Shown: positions 1 through 9,294 of the stretch, piece by piece | How the letters are laid out: the number at the start of each line of letters is the position of its first letter | Numbering within the stretch: position 1 is the stretch's first letter | Assembly (NCBI RefSeq): GCF_026339955.1 | Contig: NZ_JAPEPW010000004.1 | Location: 124,001-188,000, forward strand | Reading direction: 5' to 3' | DNA from: Streptomyces sp. NBC_01549 | GTDB lineage: Bacteria; Actinomycetota; Actinomycetes; Streptomycetales; Streptomycetaceae | DNA: 64,000 nt | Made by a program: the position numbers and the translations under genes | The notes under the pieces: model-generated | What the model was told of the DNA's origin: nothing | Databases searched by the model: none | Seen by the model: the letters and a program-made list of their open reading frames with translations, nothing else

Positions 1-386
1 AGGACTGTGCGGAGGCGGGTGAGGTTGGCTCGCCACTGCTTCCAGTCTGCCGGGTCGACCCAGTTCGAGGCTGGCCCGGCCTCGTCGCTGATGACGCGGG
101 CGAGGGCCTCGTCCGCGAGCGCCCGAAGATCGTTGGGAAAGGCGGGCATGGGTTTCTCAGGGCCGTAGGGTGTGTCGATTGGGTCGCCGCCTGGACATTG
201 GGTCGCAATCAGTGCGGCGGCGGCCACCGCTTCTTCTCCTTCGGTGAGCCAGCCGATGGCGTCGACGGTGCGCGTGAGGACGCCACGGATCAGCGCCTCG
301 CGCTCCTCGGGCTTGGCGTCGTCGAGAGTGTTGGCGAAGTCCGCGGCCGTGTCGTTGTCGAAGGGGCCAGTGTCCCAGGTGCCCAT
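1..386 (-). CDS. DUF4259 domain protein, 3' end outside window
   Basis: The reading frame begins at the ATG complementary to 384-386, with a good AGGAG ribosome site just upstream, and runs off the left edge after about 128 codons. The N-terminus reads MGTWDTGPFDNDTAADF, the hallmark opening of the DUF4259 family: small acidic cytosolic proteins of unknown function common in actinobacteria. A second Met (codon 80) exists, but the family motif sits before it, so the upstream start is right. The native promoter has been replaced: an ISL3 fragment begins about 50 bp upstream. No function can be assigned beyond the family. Confidence 0.75.
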   Translation of the reverse strand, partial: MGTWDTGPFDNDTAADFANTLDDAKPEEREALIRGVLTRTVDAIGWLTEGEEAVAAAALIATQCPGGDPIDTPYGPEKPMPAFPNDLRALADEALARVISDEAGPASNWVDPADWKQWRANLTRLRTV

Positions 387-437
387 GTTGATCTCCTCGT
401 GTCGCCGGGATCCTCGCATCAGCCGCTGACATTGCGA

Positions 438-952
438 TCACTGTGCGAGCAGTACTCGCTTACGCAGAAGGGCGAAGCCAGCACGCCCGAACATCTGGCG
501 CTTGAGCATCTTGATCCGGTTGACATGCCCCTCGACCGCGCCTGAGCTCCAGGGCAGGGTCAATCCGGCGGTGACGGCGTCGAGGTCGCGGTCGATGCCG
601 GCGGCGAGGGTGTGGAGACTGGGCAGGTCGTCCTGCCGGACGGCGTCGAGCCAGTCCGGGAGACGCTCGCCCTGGCGCTCGGTGAGCATGACCGCGAAGG
701 AGCGGACGTGCCGGGTGAAAGCATCGAGCTCGGGACAGTGGGCGCGGACGGTCTTGAGGTGGAGTTGTTCGGGCTCGGTGAGGGTCTCCGGGCGGCTGAG
801 GATCCATCCCGCGACCGTCCGGGGCGAGGGCGGCCGGGCGGTCACCGGCCGCGGGGAGGTGCGCTTCTTGTGCAGGTAGGCGCGGACGCGCTGGTAGCTG
901 CCTTTGTAGCCGAGCGGCATGATCTCCTCCCATAGCTTCCAGGCGTTGGTAC
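438..952 (-). pseudogene. ISL3-family transposase, C-terminal fragment
   Basis: About 160 residues (stop at 438-440) match the C-terminal part of ISL3 transposases, including SSGAVEGHVNRIKMLKRQMF and the RAGFALLRKRVL tail. Full-length family members are about 400-550 residues, so the N-terminal two thirds, including most of the DDE catalytic core, is missing. The upstream side is cut by the IS6 end at 953. It is inactive. Confidence 0.7.
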
Positions 953-1804
953 GGCGTTGTCACGTTGTTGAGGGTGTGAGGTGTCTGAGGTCGCGTCAGC
1001 GCGGGTCGGGCCGGGTGGCAGTCCCGGGGTCAGGCCCTGGCGGGCTGGCCGACGACTCCGGTGATCTGGTCCCAGATGGTGAAGCGGATGGTCATCTCGA
1101 GGCGGTGTTCGGTGGCGGTCATCAGGTGGCGCGAGGATCGGAAGTGGGGTGAGATGCCGCTGAAGGCCGACAGGAACCGTTGGGCTGCGCCGACGGAGCG
1201 GAAGCCTTTCATCGCGCGTTCGCGCTGCCGGGTGGGCTGGTGGGAGTTCTCGGCCCGGTTGTTCAGGCCCTTGTGGGAGCGGTGCTCGACCGAGGGCATC
1301 ACCTCGCGGTGGGCGGCACCGTAGGACCGGAGCTTGTCGGTCACAATGACGCGGGGCACCGACCGGGTCTTCTTCATCAGCTTCCGAAAGCAACGCCTGG
1401 CCGCGTCCTTGTCGCGGCGGCTCTGGACCAGGATGTCCAGGACGTTGCCGTCCTGGTCCACCGCGCGCCACAGGTACTTCCGCTCGCCGTTGGTCTTGAC
1501 GAAGACCTCGTCCAGATGCCATTTGTCGCCTGGCCTGGGGCGGCGTCGGCGCAGCGCGTCGGCGTAGGACTGCCCGAATTTCCGGCACCACCGGCGGACC
1601 GTCTCGTAGGAGACGATGCCGCCGCGCTCGAGCATCAGCTCCTCGACCTCGCGGAAGCTGAGCGGGAACCGGAAGTACAGAGCCACACGCAGTGGGAGAT
1701 GATCTCCACCGGGTACCGGTGGCCCTTGTACGACGGCCGCGTGCTCGCCACGCGCGATCCCCTCCCGAGCGTGATCGACTTGGAGACCATCTCAGGCCGT
1801 CAGC
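953..1804 (-). mobile_element. IS6-family element, copy 1, one end deleted
   Basis: The left terminus GGCGTTGTCACGTTG at 953 matches the ends of the other IS6 copies in this window (28776-29641, 52924-53793, 62121-62983). The right end stops at about 1804, inside GCTGAC, and lacks the outermost 15 or so bases of the terminal repeat. The sequence beyond is an internal part of a lanthipeptide dehydratase gene. This points to a deletion that removed the IS tip together with the 5' part of the lan operon. No target duplication can be scored. Confidence 0.8.
1030..1686 (-). pseudogene. IS6-family transposase, N-terminal frameshift
   Basis: About 218 residues cover the IS6 DDE core (WHLDEVFVK, VTDKLRSYGAAH, NNRAENSHQPTRQRE). 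An extra CT dinucleotide within the codons for CVWLYFRF, relative to the intact copy at 62181, separates the YKGHRYP N-terminal segment from the rest. A GTG at the start of the remaining frame could restart translation, but the N-terminal DNA-binding part would be lost. The copy at 53060-53716 carries the same two-base insertion. Confidence 0.75.
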
Positions 1805-3162
1805 TGCGGGTGCGGCTGCTGCGCTCCTCGCTGCGCGCGCCCGCCACCGTCGCCGACCCCACCGACGTCTTACCGCCCGCGGCGCGCGCTCAGGCAGCCG
1901 GCTTGCGGACCCCGTGCGACCTGCGGCTGAACTCCGACGTGCGGCTGCCCGAGCAGGTGCTGACCGAAGTGGAGACCGCCGCGACCGTCCTGGCCCGCCT
2001 GGTCACCCATCCGACCGGAACACCGACCTGGCGGCGGTGGATCGAGCAGTTCTCCGAGCGCTACGGCGAGAACACCGCGGTGCCGGTGGAAGCGGTGACG
2101 GACCCTGACCGGGGCGTGGGCTTCCCTGCAGGCTTCGTCACGGCGAGCGAACCGCCCCGGCCGATGTCCCGGCGTGACCGCCTGCTGCTGGAGCTGGCCG
2201 GCACCGCCGCCGCCGAGGGCAGCCGCACCGTCGCGGTGACCGGGGCGATGATCGAGGAACTGGAAGCAGCGGCCGGCGACAAGCCCCACGGCCTGGCGCC
2301 TCACCTCGAACTGGCCGCACAGGTCCACGCCACCTCTGTTCCGGCCCTCGACCGGGGCGACTTCCGGCTGCGCGTGCTCACTGTCTCCCGCTCGGCCGGA
2401 TCGATGACCGGTCGGTTCTGGCACCTGTTCCCCGGCGCCGAGGAGGCGTACGCGAACCTGCCCACCGTCGATCCGGAGGCGGAACTCGCGCAGCTCTCCT
2501 TCCACGCCGGACGCGTGCCGGCCGACCTGCTCACCCGCGCGCCCCAGGCCCTGCCCCGGATCGTCAGCGTCGGCGAATTCCGCCGCCCCGAACCGCACGT
2601 CCTCTTCCCCCGCGACCTGTCGGTCACCGTCGCCGACGGCCGCCCCCAGCTGGTGGAGTCCGCGACGGGCAAGCCGCTGGAACTGCTGGCCCCCACCGCC
2701 ATCAACTTCCTGTGGAACAACTACACCCCGCCGATGGCCCGCTTCCTCGGCGAGATCAGCCGGGCCGCGTCCCCGCAGGTAACCTGGTTCGACTGGGGCG
2801 CCGCCTGGACCCTGCCCTTCACCCCAGCCCTCACCTACCGGCGCACCATCCTCACCACCGCCCGGTGGAAGATCCGCAGCCGCACGCTACCCGCCCGCAC
2901 CGCCCCACTCCAGCAGTGGGCGGACCAACTCCACGCCTGGCGTGCCCGGTTCCGGGTGCCGGAGCGGGTCCTGCTCGCCGAGGACGACCAGCAGCTGCCC
3001 CTCGACCTCACCCGCGACGTCGACCTGGACCTCCTGCGCGCGCACCTGGACGCCAGCCCCTTCGGCATCGCCACCCTGCACGACGCGCCCCCGCCGGACG
3101 CCGACGGGTGGATCGGCGGCCGGGCCCACAGCATCGTCGTCCCCCTGGCCAGGCGCTCATGA
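1804..3162 (+). pseudogene. Lantibiotic dehydratase (LanB-type), N-terminally truncated
   Basis: The frame carries about 452 residues of a LanB-type dehydratase, the enzyme that uses glutamyl-tRNA to glutamylate Ser/Thr of a lanthipeptide precursor so they can be dehydrated. Recognisable pieces are LRSSLRAPATVADPTD, the long acidic middle, FLWNNYTPPMARFLGEI and the C-terminal HSIVVPLARRS, a common end for a stand-alone glutamylation subunit. Usual length is over 700 residues; the start is missing and the frame continues from antisense IS6 sequence. Its stop overlaps the LanC start by four bases (ATGA), so this was a translationally coupled operon. It is very probably dead. Confidence 0.75.
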
Positions 3163-3794
3163 CCACGACGACCGTGCCCCGTACGCAGGACCTGTCCGAG
3201 GGCGCCCTGGGGATGACCCTGCTCGACATCGAGCGCCGGGACCTGTCCACCGCGCGCCGCCACCTCGCCCAGGCCACCGTCCGAGGGGTGAGCACCGGCA
3301 GCAACGCCAGCCTCTTCCACGGCGCACCCGCCCTGGAGCTCGTCCTGGCCCGCGCCCACGGGGCCGGCGACGACGTCCGCGCGGCCGTCGACCGCGTCGT
3401 GGACGCCCGGCTCGCCGCCGCCCACCGCCGTCAGGCGGCCGGCGCGCTGCCCCACCTCGCCGAATGGGACCTCATCCGCGGCCTGACCGGACTCGCCGCC
3501 CTGCTGCTGTCCCGCCGCCCGATCGCGCCCCGGCTGCCCGACGTGCTCGCCTGCCTCGTCGCGCTCGCCCACCCCGCCCGTGGTGAAGGCCGGATGCTGC
3601 CCGGGTGGTGGTCGGCGGTCGGCCCGGACGGGAAGGAGATGGCCGGCGGGCACGGCAACAACGGCATGGCCCACGGCATCGCGGGGCCCCTGGCCGTGCT
3701 CTCCCTCGCCCTGCGCGCCGGAGTCAGCGTCCCCGGCCAGGAGGAAGCCGTCGGCACGTTCGCGACCTGGCTCGACCGGCACGGCGCCCACTGA
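3159..3794 (+). pseudogene. Lanthionine synthetase C-like (LanC), N-terminal half only
   Basis: ATG 3159 overlaps the dehydratase stop. The 211 residues contain the N-terminal half of a LanC cyclase fold, with the NxGxAHGxxGPLA helix motif (GHGNNGMAHGIAGPLAVL). LanC enzymes are usually about 400 residues; the zinc ligands in the C-terminal WCYG and CHG motifs are absent because the frame stops at 3794. Without the zinc site it cannot catalyse thioether ring closure. The break coincides with a deletion scar at 3795-3851. Confidence 0.7.
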
Positions 3795-3851
3795 GCTGGT
3801 CCAGCAGGCCGGTGGCGGGCTGTTCGGTGCGCAGGCGCACGCCGGCGTCCT
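3795..3851. other. Deletion scar with a possible small inverted insert
   Basis: Between the broken LanC frame and the broken elimination-domain frame lie about 57 bases that fit neither gene in the forward direction. On the minus strand they read as an open stretch, DAGVRLRTEQPATGLLDQL, with codon use like the neighbours. It may be a small inverted piece captured during the deletion that fused the two genes. Its source is not identified. Confidence 0.35.
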
Positions 3852-4424
3852 TGCGCCCAGCTCGTCGCCGACCGCGTGATCACCGGCTGGACGGGCGGGA
3901 TCTACGAGCCGGAGACCCATGCCTTCGGCGGCCCCGAGGGCATGGAGGTCGCGCACGACGTGTTCTGCGCCGACAGCCCGGCCGCGCTCGCCGAGACCGG
4001 CACCCCCGGCGCCCGCGAGCGCAGCGTGATGCTGCTGTCCGCCATGATCCGCGAGGCCGGGCTGGACCCGTTCGAAGCCGGAGACGTGTACGCCCGGTGG
4101 GCCGCCCTGCGGCCCCCCGTCACCCCGCCCCAGGGGACCGCGCTGGAGCATGCCGTCTCTGCGATGCGGCGGCTGATGAACGCGGACGCCGCCCGGCGCC
4201 CCGACGCGGAGGCGGGCTGGGGCGAGCGCGTCGCCGCGTTCGAGGACGCCGGCCGCCGCCTGCGCCGACTCGTCGCCGACGGCCGACTGATACGCGGAAT
4301 CCGGGGCGTCATCGCCCATCACGCGATCTTCGCGTTCAACCGCGCGGGCGTGCCTGCCGACGCGCAGGCCGCCACCGCGTGGCTCGGCCGTCACGTCGCC
4401 TTCTCCGCCGGAGAAGGAGCTGAC
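3852..4424 (+). pseudogene. Lantibiotic elimination-domain protein (SpaB_C / thiopeptide-type), N-terminally truncated
   Basis: The frame opens in mid-domain with AQLVADRVITGWTGGIYEPE followed by THAFGGPEGMEVAHDVFCAD, the signature of the glutamate-elimination domain that completes dehydration by split LanB enzymes. The preceding part of the domain is gone. No stop codon separates it from the following methyltransferase, so translation could read into that gene. With LanB, LanC and the methyltransferase it completes the expected gene set of an FxLD-type class I lanthipeptide operon. Confidence 0.65.
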
Positions 4425-5708
4425 GTGTCTACCCGCAAGTCCGCATCCGCGGACTCCAGCCTCCCTCGAATGGAGACCACCGTGACACCCGTGATCGACC
4501 CCAACCAGCTGCGCGAAGCCCTCGCCCAGCGGCTCGTCGACAGCGGCCACCTGCGCAGCCAGGCGGCCATCGACGCCTTCCGCACCACCGACCGGCACGC
4601 CTTCCTGCCCGGCGTCGACTTGGAGAGCGCGTACAAGGAGGACGCGGTCCCGATCAAGCACGACGAGCACGGGGAGATGATCTCTTGCATCTCCGCGCCG
4701 TCCATCGTCGCCACCCAGCTCGAACAGCTCGGCGCCCAGCCCGGCCACAAGGTCCTGGAAGCCGGCGCCGCAACCGGCTACAACGCCGCCCTCCTCGGCA
4801 AGATCGTCTCCCCCGGCGGGCAGGTGTGGACCCTCGACGTCGACCAGGACCTCGTCGCCGGCGCGAGCCAGCACCTTGCCGAAGCCGACGTCGACAACGC
4901 TACCGCGGTGATGGCCGACGGCGCGGCCGGGCTGCCCGAGCACGCCCCCTACGACCGGATCATCTTCACCGTCGGCGCCGGCGACGTCCCCGTGAAGATC
5001 CTCGACCAGCTCGCCCCCGGCGGACGCCTGGTCCTGCCGATGCGCATCCGCGGCAGCATCTCCCGGAGCTTCGCCTTCGAACGCGACGGCGACACGTGGA
5101 AGACCGTCTCCTGCGAGATGGCCACCTTCATCCCGCTGCGCAAGGGCGTCTGCGACGACGTGTACACCCTCGTGCCGATGGCCGGCGAGGGCAACGTGCG
5201 CCTGGAGACGTTCAGCGAGCAGGACGTCGACCGCGACGCGCTACGTACCGTCCTCGACCAGCAGCAGACCAAGCTCTACACCGGGGTGAAGTTCCGGCAG
5301 GGCTCGGCGTGGGAGTGGCTGTACCTGTACCTGGCCTGCGTGCTGCCCAACGGCCTGTCCCGGCTGCCGGGCCAGCGCCCCGGGTTCACTCCGCACTTCG
5401 GGTGGGGGTCCATGGCCGCCCTCGACGGCGGGTCGCTCGCGTACCTGACCATCCGCGAGGGCGAGGACGAGAAGGGCCGGTACTGGGAGGTCGGCGTGAT
5501 CGGCCACGGCGAGGGCGGCGCCGACCTCGCCGAGCGCGTCGTGAGCGAGATCCGCGCCTGGGACGCGACCGGCGGCAACGACGCCCCCGAACCGGGCTTC
5601 CGGATGGCCGTCGCGGACTCGCGTGACCGGCTGACGGCGGACGACCCGCGCTTCGTCGTCGACAAGCCCTACAGCCGTCTCGTCGTCGACTGGGCGCGCA
5701 AGGGCTGA
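4425..5708 (+). CDS. FxLD-system lanthipeptide methyltransferase (PCMT-like)
   Basis: A 427-residue S-adenosylmethionine enzyme related to protein-L-isoaspartate O-methyltransferase. It has the ISAPSIVATQLEQL entry region and the SAM motif VLEAGAATGYNAALLG, plus a C-terminal extension typical of the methyltransferases of FxLD-type lanthipeptide operons. Characterised relatives methylate an aspartate of the cyclised peptide, which goes on to a succinimide or isoaspartate. I chose the GTG at 4425 because AAGGAG lies six bases before it; the frame is open upstream into the truncated elimination domain. It looks intact, but the partner enzymes are broken and no precursor remains, so it is probably orphaned. 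Confidence 0.75.
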   Translation: MSTRKSASADSSLPRMETTVTPVIDPNQLREALAQRLVDSGHLRSQAAIDAFRTTDRHAFLPGVDLESAYKEDAVPIKHDEHGEMISCISAPSIVATQLEQLGAQPGHKVLEAGAATGYNAALLGKIVSPGGQVWTLDVDQDLVAGASQHLAEADVDNATAVMADGAAGLPEHAPYDRIIFTVGAGDVPVKILDQLAPGGRLVLPMRIRGSISRSFAFERDGDTWKTVSCEMATFIPLRKGVCDDVYTLVPMAGEGNVRLETFSEQDVDRDALRTVLDQQQTKLYTGVKFRQGSAWEWLYLYLACVLPNGLSRLPGQRPGFTPHFGWGSMAALDGGSLAYLTIREGEDEKGRYWEVGVIGHGEGGADLAERVVSEIRAWDATGGNDAPEPGFRMAVADSRDRLTADDPRFVVDKPYSRLVVDWARKG

Positions 5709-5712
5709 GCCG

Positions 5713-5969
5713 ATGATCCCCGCGATAGCCAGCCGCATCCCCCTGGTCCGCCGCACCAAGGCGCCCGCACTCCCCTTGGAGGAGCGCATCAACCATCTCA
5801 CCGGGCTGACCGTCGCGCCCGCAGGTGCGGGCCACCATGACCTGGTGGCCCGCACCTGCGGGGTCCTCAACTACGCCGCGCTCATCGCCTCCGACGTCGG
5901 CCTGCCCGACCTGGCCGAGGATCTGTGCTGGGGGCAGCACCAAGTCTTCGCCAACGCCGGACGCCTCAA
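5713..5969 (+). pseudogene. Lanthipeptide-cluster-associated hypothetical, truncated by IS1380
   Basis: The gene starts four bases after the methyltransferase stop and encodes about 85 residues (RIPLVRRTKAPALPLEERIN, HDLVARTCGVLNYAALIASD) before the IS1380 left end at 5970 replaces the rest. The pattern resembles longer actinobacterial helical-repeat-like proteins that accompany such clusters. I do not know its function. The missing 3' part is not at the other side of this IS copy. Confidence 0.55.
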
Positions 5970-7640
5970 CCTGGATCCACCGGCTTGATGTCTGTGGACA
6001 GTTTCTCGGGGAACGAAGAAGTGCCTTGTGACCTGCGATGATGGGGTTTCTCTAGGACCACATCAGGCACGATCAGCAAGGCACTTCCGAGATGCAATCT
6101 TCCCATGCCGCAGCGGCGGTCTCATCCGCGTTCGACGACCCGAACCTAATCGCGTACGGCGGCCTGGAGCCGGTGGTGCGGTTGGCCGAGCGGTGCGGTC
6201 TGCCCGCACTGGTCGGGGAGTACATCCGTCTGCCGGCCTCGAAGGACGGCACCGGTGCCTTCCCCACAGCGAAAGTGATGTCGCTGGTGGGCGGCATGGT
6301 CGCGGGCGCCGACAGCATCGATGACATGCACCGGCTACGGCACGGCGCGATGGGCCGCCTGTTCTCCGGTGTGCGGGCCCCGTCCACGCTGGGGTCGTTT
6401 CTGCGTTCCTTCACGCACGGGCATGTGAAGCAATTGCACGCCGTGGCCCGCCGGTTCCTTCCCGAACTGGCCCGTCACGCCCCGCTGCTGCCCGGCGCGG
6501 ACCAGGTCGCCTACGTGGACATCGATGACACCATCCGCCGCACCTACGGCTACGCCAAGCAGGGCACCGGTTACGGATACAGCAAGGTCAAGGGCCTGAA
6601 CGCGCTGCTCGGCATCGTCTCCACACCCCTGGCCGCCCCGGTGATCGCCGCCACGAGGCTGCGCAAGGGACCATCGAACTCCGCGCGCGGGGCGGCAGCG
6701 TTCGTCGCCGAGACCATCCGCACCGCCCGCGCCTGCGGCGCGAATGGCCTGCTGGTGATGCGCGCGGACTCGGCGTTCTACGGCGCCGATGTCGTCAACT
6801 CCTGCCGGGCGCTGGGCGCGCGGTTCTCCATCACCGTGCGGATGAACGCTTCCGTCAAGGCCGCCATCGCCCGCATCGATGAGGACGCCTGGATGCCGAT
6901 CAAGTACCCCAAGGCGGTCTGGGACGAGGAGGGCCAGTGCTGGATCTCCGACGCCGAGATAGCCGAGACCGGCTACACCGCCTTCACTTCCAAGCCGAAG
7001 AAGCAGCAGGTCACCGCCCGTCTGATCGTGCGCCGCGTCAAACGCCTGAACACTGGCACCGTCCCCGCCGGACAGGGCACGCTGTTTGACACCTGGCGCT
7101 ACCACGCCGCGTTCACCGACTCCCCGCTCTCCTTGAACGATGCCGAGCGTGATCACCGACGGCACGCTGTCGTCGAGCAGGTGATCGCGGATGTCAAGAA
7201 CAGCGCCTTCGCCCACGCACCCTCCGGGCATTTCCAGGCCAATGCCGCGTGGCTCGCCCTGGCCGCCCTGGCGCACAACCTGACCCGCGCCGCCGGCGCA
7301 CTGGCCGGCACGTTCCATGCCAGAGCGACCACCGCCACCATCCGTGACCACCTGATCAACGTGCCCGCCCGCCTGGCCCGCTCCGCCCGCCGCCTCACCC
7401 TGCACCTGCCCGACCGCTGGCCCTGGAGCACGGACTTCACCCAGCTCTTCAGCATCGTGCACGCGCCACCAGCCCCCTGACACTCCCCGACCGACCTGCC
7501 CGAAAGGGCCCGAGAACTGCGGAAAAGTGGAAAGGCTGGGCAGACCAGCGGCCACCCCACGCCCGAATCCGCAACTCAGCCCCGACACGCCCTGCACGAC
7601 CCCGAACCGATCACACCACAATCAAGCCGGTGGATCCGGG
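5970..7640 (+). mobile_element. IS1380-family insertion sequence, copy 1 (no target duplication)
   Basis: A 1671-bp element with 20-bp terminal inverted repeats (left CCTGGATCCACCGGCTTGAT, right its complement with one mismatch). The sequence appears identical to the copy at 48633-50303 except C at 7414 against A at 50077. Flanking pentamers differ (CTCAA left, ATCAG right), unlike the CTGAG duplication of copy 2, so the two flanks were not originally contiguous; recombination between IS copies or an adjacent deletion is likely. Confidence 0.9.
6092..7480 (+). CDS. IS1380-family transposase
   Basis: A 462-residue DDE transposase, full length for the family, beginning MQSSHAAAAVSSAFDDPN. Visible landmarks are YVDIDDTIRRTYGYAKQGTG (first catalytic Asp region), MRADSAFYGADVV (second Asp) and AERDHRRHAVVEQVIADVKN (Glu region). 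It starts 122 bp inside the left terminal repeat. The frame is intact and the twin copy differs by one residue (Asp for Glu near the C-terminus), so the element is probably active or recently so. Confidence 0.9.
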   Translation: MQSSHAAAAVSSAFDDPNLIAYGGLEPVVRLAERCGLPALVGEYIRLPASKDGTGAFPTAKVMSLVGGMVAGADSIDDMHRLRHGAMGRLFSGVRAPSTLGSFLRSFTHGHVKQLHAVARRFLPELARHAPLLPGADQVAYVDIDDTIRRTYGYAKQGTGYGYSKVKGLNALLGIVSTPLAAPVIAATRLRKGPSNSARGAAAFVAETIRTARACGANGLLVMRADSAFYGADVVNSCRALGARFSITVRMNASVKAAIARIDEDAWMPIKYPKAVWDEEGQCWISDAEIAETGYTAFTSKPKKQQVTARLIVRRVKRLNTGTVPAGQGTLFDTWRYHAAFTDSPLSLNDAERDHRRHAVVEQVIADVKNSAFAHAPSGHFQANAAWLALAALAHNLTRAAGALAGTFHARATTATIRDHLINVPARLARSARRLTLHLPDRWPWSTDFTQLFSIVHAPPAP

Positions 7641-8092
7641 ATCAGCCTGTCAGCCTTATCGTCATCGCCGTGACCGTGGGCTTCGCGGTCTCCAACCAGG
7701 TCGCCGCCGCGATCAGCAAGGGGGCCGGGCGCCCCCGGGACGTCATGGCGAACGCCGCCAGCCTGGCCAAGGTCTGGCTCGGGCTCGGCGCGGCCCTGTA
7801 CCTGTTCCTCGCCATCGCGGCTCCCCTGCTGACCGGTCTCTTCCATGTGGACGCCGAACAGCAGGACACGTTCGTCTCCTTCCTGCGTTGGACCAGCGTC
7901 GCCAATCTGCTGGCCATCGGGGCGGAGCTCTGCGCGTCCAGCCTGCGCGGCTACGGGTGTGTGCGGCACGCCACGCTTCTGGTCGTCTGTACGGCGAGCG
8001 TACGGATCGGCCTCGTGGCCGGCCTCGGGCTCGGCACCGACATCGGGGTAGCGGCGGTGCCCATCGCCGAGGCGACAGCGGGTCTGCCACCG
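7641..8092 (+). pseudogene. MATE-family efflux transporter, internal fragment
   Basis: About 145 residues are open from the IS1380 edge: SLIVIAVTVGFAVSNQVAAA, ASLAKVWLGLGAALYLFLAI and LLAIGAELCASSLRGYGCVR. This is the MATE/MOP layout of hydrophobic helices with a conserved SxRGYG-like loop. Both ends are missing: the IS cuts the N-terminus and the frame loses membrane character after 8092, where an unrelated segment begins. Confidence 0.55.
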
Positions 8093-8233
8093 ATCAACCA
8101 CCAACGGTCAGGTGCACGCGTGGTCAGGCCCGCCGCCACCGTCACACCGGCGAGCGCCAGCATCATGATGCCGGTCCGCCACCAGTACCTCTGCCGATCA
8201 GCAGAGCTGAAGCCGATCCACACATCGGGCATG
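8093..8233 (-). pseudogene. Possible N-terminal scrap of a small membrane protein
   Basis: On the minus strand from an ATG at 8233 the frame reads MPDVWIGFSSADRQRYWWRT followed by a hydrophobic helix (GIMMLALAGVTVAAGL) and is then cut at the MATE fragment. The helix and codon usage suggest a truncated gene rather than noise. No family is recognised. Confidence 0.3.
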
Positions 8234-8296
8234 TCCAGGATGCTATCGCCGCACACTCGAACAACGACCGCCCTGACTTGACGAGTTAGACGCCTG

Positions 8297-8404
8297 AGGT
8301 GTCTCTTCAACCGCATGATCGGCCAGCTCTACCACTGCCTCCGGCACCGCAAGCTGTTCGACGAACACACCGCGTTCCCCGCCGAACTCGCCACCGCGGC
8401 TTGA
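8297..8404 (+). pseudogene. IS110-like transposase, C-terminal scrap
   Basis: The frame ending at TGA 8402-8404 reads FNRMIGQLYHCLRHRKLFDE and HTAFPAELATAA, which resembles the extreme C-terminus of IS110-family transposases. Nothing of the rest of the element is visible upstream. Confidence 0.4.
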
Positions 8405-8636
8405 CTCGTTGGCATCGTGAGGTGTCTGCCTTCGTGCACGTACAGCCGGAAGATCACCCGACCAGGGCTTCCGTTCGATCTGCCCGTTCCAAGATCGGTT
8501 GAGATACGGCTTCTTAACAATGAGACCCGCCGCCTGACGGCAACGGGCCTCACGATGGCGCCAGCAATAACCAACAGAGTCGACAGTGGATCCCTCTTGG
8601 CGCTTCAGCGGGCCGGTCGCGGTCAGCAGCGGGGAG

Positions 8637-8900
8637 CTACAGCGGACGCGCCGCCTTCAGCTTCCTGTACTCGTCGACCCCTCGCACGAACCGGCACTCG
8701 CCGGTCCTTTGGTTGACGACGATGGGCCAGTTCCCGCCCAGCCGCGCGCCACTCTCCGCGCTCGGCGGGTAGACGAAGACGTGGTGGCCGGGCAGGTGCA
8801 ACCTGTCGGCAGGAAGAATGTGACATCCCCATTCATCCCACTTGGGAATATTAGACCTGCCGAATTCTTCGGCAAGGCTAGCCGCCTCTTGTTGCTGCAC
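8637..8900 (-). CDS. YrhB / Imm35-like immunity protein
   Basis: An 87-residue cytosolic protein with GTG start at 8900, one base from the stop of the upstream toxin frame and preceded by GGAGGAGG. The C-terminal half GGNWPIVVNQRTGECRFV fits the YrhB/Imm35 pattern in which a GxxPxxVxxxTGE strand is conserved. Members are usually immunity partners of polymorphic toxins. Its position right behind a papain-fold toxin tail supports that role: it would bind and neutralise the toxin in the producing cell. The family call is moderate, the operon partnership strong. Confidence 0.6.
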   Translation of the reverse strand: MQQQEAASLAEEFGRSNIPKWDEWGCHILPADRLHLPGHHVFVYPPSAESGARLGGNWPIVVNQRTGECRFVRGVDEYRKLKAARPL

Positions 8901-8901
8901 T

Positions 8902-9235
8902 CTACTTTCCTCCTCCCGTATACATGAAGTCGTAGTACTCCCAGTCCAGCACGGCGTACCGGCCGGTCTGACCGTCGAGGAACTTGACGTTTCCTCCGTC
9001 GTTCACCGCGTTGAAGAAATGTCCCGGATACGGGATGTTTCCGGCACCGTCGGTGTCGAATCCGTATACGATACCGCGCGATCCGTCTCCCCCTTCGCAG
9101 CAGCTCACCGGCCATGCCATCACGGCCACTCGTTGCCTTGAAGGTCGATCCGTAGTGATTTTCGAGGTCACTTGCGTCAGTGATTCCCCCGTCTGCCGCG
9201 CTGCCCGCCACCGAGCCCGACGACGGCGACAACCC
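8902..9235 (-). pseudogene. Polymorphic-toxin C-terminal domain, glutamine-deamidase/papain-like, frameshifted
   Basis: Two minus-strand frames together read as one toxin domain. The upstream part (ITDASDLENHYGSTFKATSG then RDGMAGELLRRG) lies in one frame; the downstream part (GSRGIVYGFDTDGAGNIPYP then GHFFNAVNDGGNVKFLDGQT) lies in another. The GHFFNxV...FLDGQTG block with its His and Asp matches papain-fold toxin glutamine deamidase tails. The break falls in a run of five G near 9096, where one base has been gained or lost. No delivery domain remains. A sequencing error is possible. Confidence 0.55.
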
Positions 9236-9294
9236 GCCGCTTTACGCAGCACCCGTCCGCTGACGTTGCCGTCAACTACTGCCGTCAGACACCA

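Noticed and set aside
2835..4943. A 702-residue minus-strand frame across the lan operon
   Set aside because: Antisense to LanB, LanC, elimination-domain and methyltransferase sequences that have unmistakable motifs.
3876..5708. A natural fusion of lantibiotic elimination domain and methyltransferase
   Set aside because: A good AAGGAG site and GTG at 4425 separate them, and the two are normally distinct proteins; the open junction is more likely incidental.
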